In this document: positions 1 through 9,894 of the stretch, in pieces | Position numbering within the stretch: the stretch's first letter is position 1 | Layout of the letters: each line of letters begins with the position of its first letter | Assembly: GCF_014851675.1 (NCBI RefSeq) | Contig: NZ_JACVAE010000002.1 | Span: 372,001-436,000 of the forward strand | Source: Rhizobium sp. ARZ01 | Lineage (GTDB): Bacteria; Pseudomonadota; Alphaproteobacteria; Rhizobiales; Rhizobiaceae | DNA: 64,000 bases | Direction: 5' to 3' | The notes under the pieces: model-generated | Databases searched by the model: none | Seen by the model: the letters and a program-made list of their open reading frames with translations, nothing else | What the model was told of the DNA's origin: nothing | Made by a program: the position numbers and the translations under genes

Positions 1-333
1 GACATAGTCGTCGTCGTTGTCCGGGATGCGCTGGAGGCGTGTCGCATGGCCGATCGAGCGCAGGGTCGTACCGCCGATCTTGCGGGCGCGCTCGGCGATG
101 TCATCGGTTGCCTCGAAGATCTGCTCGGCCTGCTCGTCCAAAAGCAGGTGATAATCCCGGAAATGCGGCCCCGACACGTGCCAGTGAAAATTCTTGGTCT
201 TCAGGTAGAGCGCAAACATGTCGGCGAGCAGCGCAGTCAAAGCGGCCGAAATGTCGGTGATTGCATTCGACGCCAGACCGGACGGGGTCTTGAGGGGGGC
301 TAGCCTGCGTTTTTCGGCTGTACTGGGCGACAT
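1..333 (-). CDS. dps: Dps-family ferritin-like DNA-protection protein (C-terminus cut by window edge)
   Basis: Reading leftwards from the ATG at 333, 111 residues are visible before the window ends. Dps proteins form dodecamers that oxidise Fe(II) with peroxide, store the iron and protect DNA in stress. The ferroxidase pattern of the family is present with the correct spacing: H50, H62, D66, D77 and E81, in the stretch that begins KNFHWHVSGPHFRDYH. A strong ribosome site (AAAGGAG) lies 8-15 bases upstream of the ATG. The N-terminal tail carries several Lys/Arg, as in DNA-binding Dps forms. The C-terminal helices lie outside the window. Product call is firm; the substrate (iron) and localisation (cytoplasm) follow from the family. 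Confidence 0.9.
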   Translation of the reverse strand, partial: MSPSTAEKRRLAPLKTPSGLASNAITDISAALTALLADMFALYLKTKNFHWHVSGPHFRDYHLLLDEQAEQIFEATDDIAERARKIGGTTLRSIGHATRLQRIPDNDDDYV

Positions 334-606
334 GCGTTCTCTCCTTTGAGCGCGAAGGAAAAGACCTGGATCAGCGCCGGACGCCTATTTGGCATAGCCG
401 TGCACGCCAACGAGCACAAGAATTTCGGCATGCCCAAAAGCTAGAGCGCCCGGCCGGATCGTCAACCACCGCGTTCCAGAGACGCTTTGCGTGTGATGCG
501 AAGCAATCGGCAGCAGGCCGTTACTTCCTGCCTCTGGGCGGATCGAGGCACCGGCTTGAAAGCAGAACCGCGCGGGCGTAAAAAGCGCAAAACGCGAGAT
601 CGCTTC

Positions 607-1224
607 ATGACACTTGCCGCATTGCTTGCCTATAGCGGAGCGCTGTTCATTGCCGGCGTGATCCCGGGTCCGGGCATCACCGCCATCGTCGCACGCGCAC
701 TCGGCTCCGGGTTCCGCGAAACCTTCTTCATGGGGCTTGGCCTCATCCTCGGCGACATGATCTACCTGACGGCGGTGATCCTGGGTCTTGCTTTCATCGC
801 CCAGACCTTCACCACGGCCTTCATGGCAATCAAGATCGCCGGTGCGCTTTATCTTTGCTACATAGCCTGGAAGCTCTGGACCACCGGATTGGTACCGCAG
901 GAGATTGAGGCGCGCGGCTCCTCCAACATGGCCATGTCGTTCCTGTCCGGATTGCTTGTGACGCTCGGCAACCCAAAGACCATGCTCTTCTATGTGGCGC
1001 TTGTCCCGACATTGATCGACCTCGGTGCGATCGGTCTCGACGACTATGGCCTGCTGCTCGGCGCGACCTTCATCGTGCTCCTGGTCGTGCTCATTCCCTA
1101 CATCGCGCTGGCCTCCCGCGCCCGCACACTGTTGAAAAAGCCGACCGCTCTACGCGCGCTTAATCGCGTAGCAGCAGGCATTCTCGCAAGCACCGCGGCC
1201 TACATCGCAACGCGCGCAGCGTGA
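607..1224 (+). CDS. LysE/RhtB-family amino-acid exporter
   Basis: A 205-residue, very hydrophobic protein with about six membrane spans, the normal size for the LysE/RhtB family of inner-membrane amino-acid or homoserine-lactone exporters. The family signature near the N-terminus (IPGPG at about residues 18-22, followed by a Gly-rich stretch) is present, and a second conserved region GNPKTMLFY lies mid-protein. The reading frame is open upstream to 487, but residues before 607 are Arg-rich and not membrane-like, so the ATG at 607 is preferred. The substrate cannot be told from sequence. It stands alone between dps and cysK. Confidence 0.82.
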   Translation: MTLAALLAYSGALFIAGVIPGPGITAIVARALGSGFRETFFMGLGLILGDMIYLTAVILGLAFIAQTFTTAFMAIKIAGALYLCYIAWKLWTTGLVPQEIEARGSSNMAMSFLSGLLVTLGNPKTMLFYVALVPTLIDLGAIGLDDYGLLLGATFIVLLVVLIPYIALASRARTLLKKPTALRALNRVAAGILASTAAYIATRAA

Positions 1225-1244
1225 AATAAAGATCTGCCTTCAAC

Positions 1245-1272
1245 CGGATTGGGGCGCAATTTTTCCAATCCG
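1245..1272 (+). other. Perfect inverted repeat in cysK leader
   Basis: CGGATTGG at 1245-1252 pairs exactly with CCAATCCG at 1265-1272 across a 12-base loop. It lies 21 bases after the exporter gene and about 90 bases before cysK. No T-run follows, so an intrinsic terminator is doubtful. It could be a leader hairpin or a regulator site for cysK. Function unknown. Confidence 0.45.
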
Positions 1273-1361
1273 AGGACAATCCATGGGCGATACGGCACTG
1301 GCTTCCGCACGCCCAGGGACCTATTCTCTCCGCGACACTCAAAGCTTGAAGGAAGCCTGAA

Positions 1362-2330
1362 ATGCCCGAACCCCGCAAGCCCGGCCGCGGCCGCGTCTAC
1401 GCTTCGATCATCGAAACGATCGGCGACACCCCGATCGTGCGGCTAGACAAGCTGGCCAGGGAAAAGGGTGTGAAGGCAAACCTCCTGGCAAAGCTCGAGT
1501 TCTTCAATCCGATCGCCTCCGTCAAGGATCGTATCGGAGTGGCCATGATCGAGTCGCTCGAGGCGCAGGGAAAGATCACCCCCGGCAAGTCGACACTGGT
1601 CGAGCCGACCTCAGGCAACACCGGCATCGCGCTTGCCTTTGCCGCGGCTGCCAAGGGCTACCGGCTGATTCTTACCATGCCAGAGACGATGTCGGTCGAG
1701 CGCCGCAAGATGCTGGCGCTGCTCGGTGCGGAGCTGGTTCTGACCGAAGGTCCGACGGGGATGAAAGGCGCGATCGCCAAGGCTGAGGAATTGGCGGCAA
1801 CTATTCCCGGCGCGATAATCCCGCAACAGTTCGAAAACCCTGCCAACCCTGAAATCCACCGCCAGACGACCGCAGAAGAGATCTGGAACGACACAGACGG
1901 CCAGGTGGACTTCCTCGTCTCGGGCATCGGCACCGGCGGCACGATCACCGGCGCAGGGCAGGTTCTCAAGGCTAAGAAGCCGAGCGTAAAAGTGGTGGCG
2001 GTCGAGCCGGCGGACAGCCCGGTGTTGTCAGGCGGCAATCCCGGCCCGCACAAGATTCAGGGCATCGGCGCCGGTTTCGCACCGGCCATCCTGGATACCA
2101 AGATCTACGACGAGATCGTGACTGTGACCAACGACGAGGCGTTCGAGAACGCCCGTCTGGTAGCGAGGCTCGAGGGCGTGCCGGTCGGCATTTCCGCGGG
2201 TGCTGCGCTCACGGCCGCAATCAAGGTCGGCAGCCGACCGGAGAACGAGGGCAAGGTCATCGTCGTCATCATCCCTTCGTTCGCCGAACGCTATCTCTCG
2301 ACTGCGCTTTTTGACGGCCTGACGGGCTGA
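1362..2330 (+). CDS. cysK: Cysteine synthase A (O-acetylserine sulfhydrylase)
   Basis: PLP enzyme that makes cysteine from O-acetylserine and sulfide, the last step of sulfur assimilation. The 322-residue length matches CysK. The PLP-binding lysine is K55 in the SVKDR motif, the substrate loop TSGNTG is at residues 83-88, and the phosphate-binding GIGTGGT loop is present near 190. The conserved segment around GIGAGFAP that holds the serine acetyltransferase docking region is intact. The start is supported by AAGGAAG nine bases upstream. Monocistronic, with a candidate terminator at 2361-2386. CysK and CysM share much of this signature, but length and motif context favour CysK. Confidence 0.92.
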   Translation: MPEPRKPGRGRVYASIIETIGDTPIVRLDKLAREKGVKANLLAKLEFFNPIASVKDRIGVAMIESLEAQGKITPGKSTLVEPTSGNTGIALAFAAAAKGYRLILTMPETMSVERRKMLALLGAELVLTEGPTGMKGAIAKAEELAATIPGAIIPQQFENPANPEIHRQTTAEEIWNDTDGQVDFLVSGIGTGGTITGAGQVLKAKKPSVKVVAVEPADSPVLSGGNPGPHKIQGIGAGFAPAILDTKIYDEIVTVTNDEAFENARLVARLEGVPVGISAGAALTAAIKVGSRPENEGKVIVVIIPSFAERYLSTALFDGLTG

Positions 2331-2360
2331 CCGCCACGCGCATCGACGACTAAACCCCGG

Positions 2361-2386
2361 GGGGCGCGGCCATCGCTGCGCCCTTT
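2361..2386 (+). terminator. Candidate terminator of cysK
   Basis: GGGCGC (2362-2367) pairs with GCGCCC (2378-2383), extended by an inner GC pair, followed by only three T. The stem is strong but the T-run is short, so it may work poorly or be Rho-assisted. Confidence 0.45.
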
Positions 2387-2412
2387 GGCTATCTGCAGGC
2401 AAACACTGCGCT

Positions 2413-2520
2413 AAACGCGTCGCGATCGTTCTGATTCGCGTGCTGTGCTTTGTTTTTACCTATGCGTTTTTATGTATGCCTTTGTGAAACCGGTTCCCAC
2501 TCTCCGGAGACATGCTTTAG
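2413..2520 (+). repeat. Rhizobial intergenic mosaic repeat, copy 1
   Basis: The run starting AACGCGTCGCGATC, a T-rich middle (CTTTGTTTTTAC, then GCGTTTTTATGTATG), a GAAACCGGTTCCCAC element and the end GACATGCTTTAG have the layout of short palindromic mosaic elements that I recall as common between rhizobial genes. A diverged relative of its first half occurs at 31946-32000 (AAAGCGCGTCGCGATC... CTTTGTT). Family assignment is from memory, not a search. Confidence 0.5.
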
Positions 2521-2679
2521 CGTGTTGCTACTCGTCGGGTCCGCTTGCCACGCTGTAGTTCTTTGATTCTCACATCTTGTTGTCGCCACGCCGCTGCACA
2601 CTCTTGCGCAATATGCGTTAACGCCGGCGCAAGCGCGCCCCTCTGGTTAGGCCCTCGGCTTTCCTCCTGCTTTCGCGGC

Positions 2680-4212
2680 TCAGGCCGCCGCAGCCAACCG
2701 CTCGCCGGCAATGCGGTATGAGATTGCTTCCGCCAGATGAATGCGACCGACGATGTCCTTTCCGTCGAGATCGGCGAGCGTGCGGGCGACCTTGAGAACG
2801 CGATGATAGCCGCGGGCAGAGAACCGCATCTTCTCTGCGGCATCCCGCAAGAGCTGCAGCCCGCCCGGATCCGGCTCGACAATCCGCTCGATCAACGCCG
2901 TAGACGCGCGCGCGTTGGTGGCGACCTCCGGGCACCCAAGGGCGATGAAGCGATCGCGCTGGGCCTCGCGGGCACGCGCTACGCGGCCTGCCACGACCGC
3001 GCTGGGCTCTGCCGGCCTTGGCCGGATGAGATCGGTTGCCGACACTGCGGGCACGTCGATGCGGATATCGATCCGGTCCATCAGGGGGCCGGAAATCCGC
3101 CCCTGGTAGTCGGTCATGCAGCGCGGGCCGCGGGCGCAGACCTGTCCCGGCTCGCCAGCCATACCGCACCGGCACGGGTTCATGGCGGCAACCAGCTGGA
3201 TCGCCGCCGGATAGCTAACCCGGTGATTGGCCCGCGCAATCACGCATTCGCTCGTCTCCAGCGGCTGGCGGAGCGCATCGAGCGCCTGGGGTGAGAATTC
3301 GGGGAACTCATCAAGGAAGAGGACACCGTGATGGGCGAGCGACGCCTCGCCGGGGCGGGCGCGCAACCCTCCGCCGACGAGTGCGGCCATTGTCGCCGAA
3401 TGATGCGGCGCGCGATAGGGACGGCGATCCGACAACTTGCCGCCGGCAAGCTGCCCGGCAATCGAATGGATCATCGAGACTTCCAAGAGCTCCGCCGGTA
3501 GTAACGGCGGCAGGATAGAAGGCAAGCGGGCGGCGAGCATCGACTTGCCGGAACCGGGCGGACCGACCATCAGGAGATTGTGTCCACCCGCAGCGGCGAC
3601 TTCCAGCGCGCGCTTGGCGCTCTCCTGCCCCTTGATGTCCGCGAGGTCCGGCATGTTCGCGGGTGTGGCTCGGACCGCCGGCTCCGGGCGCGTCAATACT
3701 TGCGTGCCGCGAAAGTGATTGGCGAGCGCAATCAGGCTGCGCGGCGCCAGGATATCGATCTCCGCACCGGCCCAGGCAGCTTCCGCGCCGCTGTCAGCGG
3801 GGCAGATCAACCCCTTGCCGAGCGCATTGGCGCCGATGGCCGCCGGCAGGGCGCCGGCGATCGCGGCGATCGTCCCGTCGAGGTTGAGCTCGCCGATGAC
3901 GACATAGCCCTCCAAGGCATCGGCCGGGATGGCACCGAGCGCCGCCATCAGGCCGAGCGCGATCGGGAGGTCGAAGTGGCTTCCTTCCTTCGGTAGGTCG
4001 GCCGGCGCCAGATTTACTGTTACGCGCTTTGCCGGCAGGGACAGACCTGTCGCGTGTAGCGCCGCCTGAACCCGCTCGCGGCTTTCCGCGACGGCCTTAT
4101 CGGGGAGCCCGACGATCTGCATGCCAATCTTGCCGGGCGCAACCATCACCTGCACATCGACAGGAACACCGTCAATGCCGTGAAACGCCACCGTGCTTAC
4201 CCGTGCCACCAT
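2680..4212 (-). CDS. comM: ComM/YifB-family Mg-chelatase-like AAA+ ATPase
   Basis: 510-residue cytoplasmic AAA+ protein. ComM is known as a hexameric helicase that promotes branch migration during integration of transforming DNA; in species not known to be competent its role is less clear. Visible parts: an N-terminal ChlI/Lon-protease-like domain (about residues 1-185), Walker A GPPGSGKS (about 217-224), Walker B VLFLDEF (about 300), a Cys-rich NPCRCG loop, and the C-terminal Mg-chelatase-type lid. The frame is open back to 4371, but residues before the MVARVST start do not look like the family, so 4212 is used. A LexA-type direct repeat (4293-4307) lies 81-95 bases upstream, suggesting SOS control. 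Confidence 0.9.
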   Translation of the reverse strand: MVARVSTVAFHGIDGVPVDVQVMVAPGKIGMQIVGLPDKAVAESRERVQAALHATGLSLPAKRVTVNLAPADLPKEGSHFDLPIALGLMAALGAIPADALEGYVVIGELNLDGTIAAIAGALPAAIGANALGKGLICPADSGAEAAWAGAEIDILAPRSLIALANHFRGTQVLTRPEPAVRATPANMPDLADIKGQESAKRALEVAAAGGHNLLMVGPPGSGKSMLAARLPSILPPLLPAELLEVSMIHSIAGQLAGGKLSDRRPYRAPHHSATMAALVGGGLRARPGEASLAHHGVLFLDEFPEFSPQALDALRQPLETSECVIARANHRVSYPAAIQLVAAMNPCRCGMAGEPGQVCARGPRCMTDYQGRISGPLMDRIDIRIDVPAVSATDLIRPRPAEPSAVVAGRVARAREAQRDRFIALGCPEVATNARASTALIERIVEPDPGGLQLLRDAAEKMRFSARGYHRVLKVARTLADLDGKDIVGRIHLAEAISYRIAGERLAAAA

Positions 4213-4599
4213 GACCGCCCCCTCAAACAGCCTGCTCGCCTGCCGTGTATCCGACGGCAACACAATCTGGCACAGAAACCAGAATGGAACAAGAACATTA
4301 AAGGAACAATTTTCAGCTACGCCGTGTACTGAAGTTGCATCCGGTTGCAGCCGCCGCAAACATGAGAACAAACTCCAGGCACCGCTCTCTGCCGGCTCGA
4401 CTTTGCCGACTCGACTTGGAGCGATTGCGACCGAAATTTTCGGGAACGAGATTGTTTGGTCGAAACGGTTCCACCTTCAACCTGTTCGTCGAGACCGGCG
4501 ATATCGCAGGGATCAACGCCTCCCGGGATTGCGACGCATAGCGGGCAGGGCAGGTGCCGACGTCCATTTTCGTCGGGCGCCGACATCACTACGAGATGA
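4213..4599. other. Intergenic region between gshB and comM
   Basis: 387 bases containing the comM promoter side with a LexA-like box (4293-4307). A 68-codon open frame on the plus strand (4335-4541) shows no recognisable protein features and no good ribosome site. Nothing else is seen in 4310-4599. Confidence 0.55.
4293..4307 (-). promoter_or_regulatory. Putative LexA (SOS) box for comM
   Basis: GAAC-N7-GAAC on the plus strand, that is GTTC-N7-GTTC on the comM strand: the direct-repeat LexA box established for alphaproteobacteria. A third GAAC at 4287-4290 lies next to it. The site is 81 bases upstream of the comM ATG, a plausible promoter position. Presence of the motif is directly seen; binding is inferred. 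Confidence 0.6.
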
Positions 4600-5547
4600 T
4601 CAGGCTCGCTTGCCTTCGATCGCATCCCACAGGAGGCTCGCGACATCGGCGCCACCAAATTTCCTCACCTCGCGGATACCGGTCGGCGAGGTGACGTTGA
4701 TCTCGGTCATGTAGTCACCGATGACGTCGATGCCGACGAACAGGAACCCGCGTTCGCGCAACGACGGACCGATGCGCTTGCAGATCTCGATTTCACGGGC
4801 GGTCAGTTCGGTTGCCTCGGCGCGGCCGCCGACATGCATGTTGGAGCGAGCGTCGTGTTCAGCCGGCACGCGGTTGATTGCGCCGACCGGCTCGCCATCC
4901 ACGAGCAGGATCCGCTTGTCGCCCTTGCGCACGTCCGGCAGGTAGGCTTGCGCAATGAAGGGCTCGCGGAACATCTGGCCGAACATTTCAAGAAGCGACG
5001 AAAGGTTGCGATCGTCCCGCGTGGAGTGGAAGACACCGGCGCCGCCGTTGCCATAGAGCGGCTTGAGGATGATGTCGCCCATCTCCTCGCGGAAGCGGCG
5101 GATCTCGGCCGGATCGCGGCTGATCAAGGTTGCCGGCATCAGGTCGGCGAACTCGGTGACGAAGATTTTTTCGGGCGAGTTGCGCACCCAGGCCGGATCA
5201 TTGACCACCAGCGTCTTGGGATGAACCCGCTCCAGGAGATGGGTGGAGGTGATGTAGGCCATGTCGAAGGGCGGATCCTGACGCAACAACACCACGTCCA
5301 TGGTGGAGAGATCGACCCGCTCGGGCTCGCCCAGTTCGTAGTGATCGCCCTTCACGTCGCGAAGCGCCATCGGCTCGACGGTGGCAAAAACCTTACCGTC
5401 GCGAAGGCTGAGCTTCTCGGGCGTATAGTGGAAGAGCTGATAGCCGCGGGCCTGGGCCTCGAGGCTCATGGCGAATGTGGAATCGCCGCCAATGTTGATG
5501 GTGGACACATGGTCCATCTGGACCGCGACGTTCTTGATCTTTGCCAT
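4600..5547 (-). CDS. gshB: Glutathione synthase
   Basis: ATP-grasp ligase joining gamma-glutamylcysteine and glycine, the second step of glutathione synthesis. The 315-residue length is that of bacterial GshB. The N-terminal [21 protein letters not shown] region, the [11 protein letters not shown] motif, the ATP-grasp loop [13 protein letters not shown], and the Mg-binding end [19 protein letters not shown] are all recognisable. It is the last gene of a leftward block rsmI-yraN-gshB, 186 bases after yraN. Glutathione made here would feed the gst product encoded at 13.5 kb and possibly other thiol enzymes. Confidence 0.95.
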   Translation of the reverse strand: MAKIKNVAVQMDHVSTINIGGDSTFAMSLEAQARGYQLFHYTPEKLSLRDGKVFATVEPMALRDVKGDHYELGEPERVDLSTMDVVLLRQDPPFDMAYITSTHLLERVHPKTLVVNDPAWVRNSPEKIFVTEFADLMPATLISRDPAEIRRFREEMGDIILKPLYGNGGAGVFHSTRDDRNLSSLLEMFGQMFREPFIAQAYLPDVRKGDKRILLVDGEPVGAINRVPAEHDARSNMHVGGRAEATELTAREIEICKRIGPSLRERGFLFVGIDVIGDYMTEINVTSPTGIREVRKFGGADVASLLWDAIEGKRA

Positions 5548-5733
5548 GGATGTTCCTCACGGATTGCCGGACTCATTTAGGCTTGCGGCCTCACAAACGC
5601 AACGGGCGGCGCATGCGCGCCGCGCCCTGTACATCTGCAACCGGCAGACGACGGCCGAAGCACTCCATTCGTTCTTCGTGGCCGCCTCAGCGAGAGGAGA
5701 TCGGGCGCAGTGCGGAGTGTATCCGGCCGGCCT

Positions 5734-6091
5734 TCAGAAGGCATCCGGCAAGTGCCGTGGAATACGCCAGGGCAGCACTGCGATGATGTCGTATCGAACG
5801 GAAAGACGGTGGGCGTCGCGCTGGCGGGCGAGCCAGAGGTCGCTTGCAGCTCGGATGCGCTGCTGCGCCGTGCTGGTGACCGCGAAGACTGCGCTCTCCT
5901 CGCTCCCCCGCGCCTTCACCTCGGCACAAATAACGAGGTCGCGCTTGCGGACGATGAGGTCAATCTCGCCCAGCTTCGTGCGATAGCGGATGGCAAGGAC
6001 CCGATAGCCCTTGGCGATGAGGTAGAGGGCGGCGACATATTCGGCGATATGACCGCGCCGATAGGCCTTCCGGCGAAGCTTGTTTGCCGCT

Positions 6092-6102
<11 letters not shown>
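5734..6102 (-). CDS. YraN/UPF0102-family nuclease-like protein
   Basis: 122-residue member of the UPF0102 family, which has a restriction-endonuclease-like fold; the biological role is not settled. The conserved core GEIDLIVRK...EVKARGS, with the D and the E-x-K that form the nuclease-type metal site, is present at about residues 45-67, preceded by an RxGxxAE helix (RRGHIAEYVAA). Its start overlaps the end of rsmI by 11 bases, so the two are translationally coupled, an arrangement seen widely in bacteria. Confidence 0.88.
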
Positions 6103-7015
<913 letters not shown>

Positions 7016-7272
7016 CTTAAACGTTCATTCCTGCTGTCGCCCGAGGCTCTTTGACGCTATCTCGTCTCCTTATGGGGGAGCCCGGGGCAGTCGGCAAGTC
7101 CGCAAGCTGTGCGCACAGCCCCGGTTTCCCCCTGTGGTAATCGCCATGCCTCTTGCATTCTGTCGACAAAATCTGCCAATTTGCCCGTCCACATCCTCCC
7201 GGCTCAAGCCGGCAAACAAGAATGACGTCGCGCCGGCCATGCCGGCGGACAGGGGTCGAAAGCGGTACGTCC

Positions 7273-8391
7273 ATGCGCATCACCATCGAACGGTCCAACC
7301 TTCTGAAATCGCTGAACCACGTCCACCGTGTGGTCGAGCGGCGCAACACGATCCCGATCCTTTCGAACGTGCTCTTGCGTGCCGACGGGGCTAGCCTTGA
7401 GATGAAGGCGACCGACCTCGATCTGGAGATCACCGAGGCGACGCCGGCGCAGATCGAACAGGCCGGCGCCACGACAGTACCCGCCCATCTTCTCTACGAC
7501 ATCGTGCGCAAGCTACCGGATGGCTCGGAAGTGTTGCTGGCAAACACGCCCGACGGCGGCGCTATGACGGTTGCCTCCGGCCGCTCCAAGTTCTCGTTGC
7601 AGTGCTTGCCGCAATCCGATTTCCCGGATTTGACCGCCGGCAGCTTCAGCCACACGTTCCGTCTCAAGGCGACCGATCTGAAGATGCTGATCGACCGCAC
7701 GCAGTTCGCGATCTCGACGGAGGAAACCCGCTACTATCTGAACGGCATCTTCATCCACACGATCGAGAACGCCGGCCAGCTCAAGCTGCGGGCCGTCGCC
7801 ACCGACGGTCACCGGCTGGCGCGCGCCGACGTCGAGGCGCCGTCGGGCTCGGAGGGCATGCCGGGCATCATCATCCCGCGCAAGACGGTCGGCGAACTGC
7901 AGAAGCTGGTCGACAATCCGGATCTGGTCGTAACTGTCGAGGTCTCGGACGCGAAGATCCGCTTCACCATCGGTTCGGTCGTCCTGACCTCGAAGCTGAT
8001 CGACGGCACGTTCCCGGACTATCAGCGCGTCATCCCGACGAGCAACGACAAGGAGCTGAAGATCGACTGCCAGTCGTTTGCCCAGGCGGTCGACCGCGTT
8101 TCGACGATTTCGTCCGAGCGTGGCCGCGCGGTGAAGCTCTCGCTCGCCGAAGGCCAGATGACACTGACCGTCAACAATCCGGATTCGGGCAGCGCCACGG
8201 AAGAAGTGCCGGTCGGCTACGATAGCGACCCGCTGGAGATTGGCTTCAACGCAAAGTATCTGCTCGACATCACCGCCCAGCTTTCCGGCGAAGAGGCCGT
8301 ATTCCTGTTGGCGGACCCCGGCTCGCCGACGCTGGTACGCGACCTCGCCGGCGACGACGCGCTCTACGTTCTCATGCCGATGCGCGTGTGA
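7273..8391 (+). CDS. dnaN: DNA polymerase III beta subunit (sliding clamp)
   Basis: Ring-shaped clamp that holds DNA polymerase III and other repair polymerases on DNA. 372 residues, the standard length, with three repeated clamp domains starting MRITIERSNLLKSL, an ATDGHRLA motif at about residues 177-184, and the conserved C-terminal end YVLMPMR. The open frame extends back to 7153, but the ATG at 7273 begins the family sequence exactly. No dnaA or recF is next to it, as is usual in alphaproteobacteria. Confidence 0.97.
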   Translation: MRITIERSNLLKSLNHVHRVVERRNTIPILSNVLLRADGASLEMKATDLDLEITEATPAQIEQAGATTVPAHLLYDIVRKLPDGSEVLLANTPDGGAMTVASGRSKFSLQCLPQSDFPDLTAGSFSHTFRLKATDLKMLIDRTQFAISTEETRYYLNGIFIHTIENAGQLKLRAVATDGHRLARADVEAPSGSEGMPGIIIPRKTVGELQKLVDNPDLVVTVEVSDAKIRFTIGSVVLTSKLIDGTFPDYQRVIPTSNDKELKIDCQSFAQAVDRVSTISSERGRAVKLSLAEGQMTLTVNNPDSGSATEEVPVGYDSDPLEIGFNAKYLLDITAQLSGEEAVFLLADPGSPTLVRDLAGDDALYVLMPMRV

Positions 8392-8692
8392 TTTCCCGCT
8401 TGGCCGATCGCCCGCGGAACGAATGCCCATCCAACCCGTTCCTATCGCACAATGCGTAGAAGGTGTGCGCAGGGGGAGGCGCGGTTCGCATCGGCATTTA
8501 GGGATGAACCGGCGCGCTCGGGGCCGGCGAGTGAGCGATCTTCTCCCTTACGGGAGCAAAGAGGCTGCATGAGCGATTGCATGGGACGTGACGTAAAAAG
8601 ACTTGTTTTTGCCGCAAGTGGAAACAAATACTGAGGCAACACGCTTCCGAATCGCTTCGGAGGGTTGCAGCGTTGCGAGATTGGGAGGGAAC
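8392..8692. other. Intergenic region dnaN-pmtA
   Basis: 301 bases. Two small hairpins are visible: CTCCC-TTAC-GGGAG at 8543-8556 and TCCGAA-TCGC-TTCGGA at 8646-8661. Neither has a T-run. The second lies 31 bases before pmtA and could affect its translation. No gene is supported here. Confidence 0.5.
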
Positions 8693-9295
8693 ATGAATCT
8701 GCGCGGGAAGGTCAAGGAACACCTCGGCAAGAAGTTCGACGAGGAGATCCGCTTCTTCAAGGGCTGGATCAGCAACACGCGCGCCGTCGGCTCCATTATC
8801 CCCACATCCTCGGTGACCGCGCGGCGGATGGCGAGCGTGATCAATCCCAACTCCGGCCTCCCGGTTTTGGAACTCGGTCCGGGCACAGGCGCGATTACGA
8901 AGGCGATCCTGGATACAGGCGTTGCACCGGGGAAGATCGTCTCGGTCGAGTTTTCGACAGAGTTCTACAATCACCTGATCGAGCGGTTCGAAGGCGTTAG
9001 GTTTATCAATGGCGACGCCTTCGATCTCGACAGTACGCTTGGCGCGCTGAAAGACCAGCAATTCGACAGCGTGGTCTCCGCGGTTCCGCTGCTCAATTTC
9101 CCCATGCATCGGCGCGTGGCGTTGATCGAAGACCTGCTGCGGCGCATTCCGCCTGGGCGCCCGGTCGTGCAGATTTCCTACGGTCCGGTCTCGCCGGTCA
9201 CGGCCATGCCCGACCGCTATCAGATCAGCCATCTCGATTTCGTCGTGCGCAACATCCCGCCGGCTCAGCTTTGGACCTACCGAAGGACGCACTGA
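8693..9295 (+). CDS. pmtA: Phospholipid N-methyltransferase, PmtA type
   Basis: SAM-dependent methyltransferase of the Rhizobium/Sinorhizobium PmtA group, which methylates phosphatidylethanolamine stepwise to phosphatidylcholine. SAM motif I VLELGPGTGAITKAIL is at about residues 62-77, and the N-terminal segment (KFDEEIRFFKGWI...VGSIIPTSS) is typical for this membrane-associated group. 200 residues is the usual length. The frame is open back to 8603; the ATG at 8693 has GGGAGG seven bases upstream. A KsgA-like rRNA methyltransferase is less likely because the N-terminal segment and short length fit PmtA. Confidence 0.85.
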   Translation: MNLRGKVKEHLGKKFDEEIRFFKGWISNTRAVGSIIPTSSVTARRMASVINPNSGLPVLELGPGTGAITKAILDTGVAPGKIVSVEFSTEFYNHLIERFEGVRFINGDAFDLDSTLGALKDQQFDSVVSAVPLLNFPMHRRVALIEDLLRRIPPGRPVVQISYGPVSPVTAMPDRYQISHLDFVVRNIPPAQLWTYRRTH

Positions 9296-9307
9296 GACGC
9301 GGCGCCG

Positions 9308-9892
9308 ATGTTCGCTGTCTATATCACCCATCCGCAGGTAAGGATCGACCCTAACATCGCCGTCCCCGAATGGGGGCTGTCCGAGATCGGCCAGCAGCGG
9401 GCGATCCGGAGCGCGAAAGCATCCTGGGTGGCGTCGCTCACCCGGATCGTGTCGAGCGACGAGAAGAAGGCGATCGAGACTGCCGAGATCCTGGCCAAAG
9501 CGGCCAAGGTGCCCATAGAGACCATGGCGGGCATGGGAGAGAACGATCGTTCCGCCACCGGCTTCCTGCCTCCCGATCGGTTCGAGGAGGCTGCCGACTG
9601 GTTCTTCGCCCACCCAACGGAGAGCTTCCGGGGCTGGGAACGGGCGATCGATGCGCAAGCCCGGATCAGTTCGAATGTCTCCAAGATTCTCGACTCGCAT
9701 GATCCCGCCAAACCCATCGCTTTCATTGGGCATGGTGGCGTCGGGACGCTGCTGAAGTGCCACCTGCAAGGCCACCCGATCGCCCGGAGCCATGACCAGC
9801 CCGCCGGCGGCGGCAATCTTTTCGCCTTCCGGCTTGCGGATCGCCTCGTCACATGCGACTGGACGGCGATGGAGTACTGGAAAGGCATGTGA
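9308..9892 (+). CDS. Histidine phosphatase superfamily protein with altered RHG motif
   Basis: 194 residues with the layout of the phosphoglycerate-mutase-like histidine phosphatases: N-terminal strand with H8, [24 protein letters not shown] and the second active-site GHGGVG near residue 140. The usual R-H-G triplet reads T-H-P here (residues 7-9), so the phosphate-binding arginine is missing while the nucleophile histidine is kept. It may be a phosphatase with altered phosphate binding or a non-catalytic relative. It lies 12 bases after pmtA and its stop is two bases before the pyrF start, indicating coupling. Confidence 0.78.
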   Translation: MFAVYITHPQVRIDPNIAVPEWGLSEIGQQRAIRSAKASWVASLTRIVSSDEKKAIETAEILAKAAKVPIETMAGMGENDRSATGFLPPDRFEEAADWFFAHPTESFRGWERAIDAQARISSNVSKILDSHDPAKPIAFIGHGGVGTLLKCHLQGHPIARSHDQPAGGGNLFAFRLADRLVTCDWTAMEYWKGM

Positions 9893-9894
9893 CC

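Larger units (their letters stand above)
2331..2679. other. Intergenic region between cysK and comM (convergent)
   Basis: 349 bases with no supported gene. It holds a candidate cysK terminator (2361-2386) and a rhizobial-type mosaic repeat (2413-2520). The remainder, 2521-2679, precedes the comM stop; I see a GC-rich stretch but no gene or clear regulatory site in it. Confidence 0.6.

Noticed and set aside
2680..4371. Longer comM reading frame starting at 4371
   Set aside because: The extra 53 residues do not look like the family, and the LexA box would fall inside the coding region. ATG 4212 begins the known family sequence.
4335..4541. 68-codon open frame between gshB and comM
   Set aside because: No ribosome site, no recognisable protein features, and an equally long frame exists on the opposite strand.
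7016..7272. Replication origin next to dnaN
   Set aside because: No dnaA gene, DnaA-box cluster or AT-rich unwinding element was seen; alphaproteobacterial dnaN is usually away from the origin.
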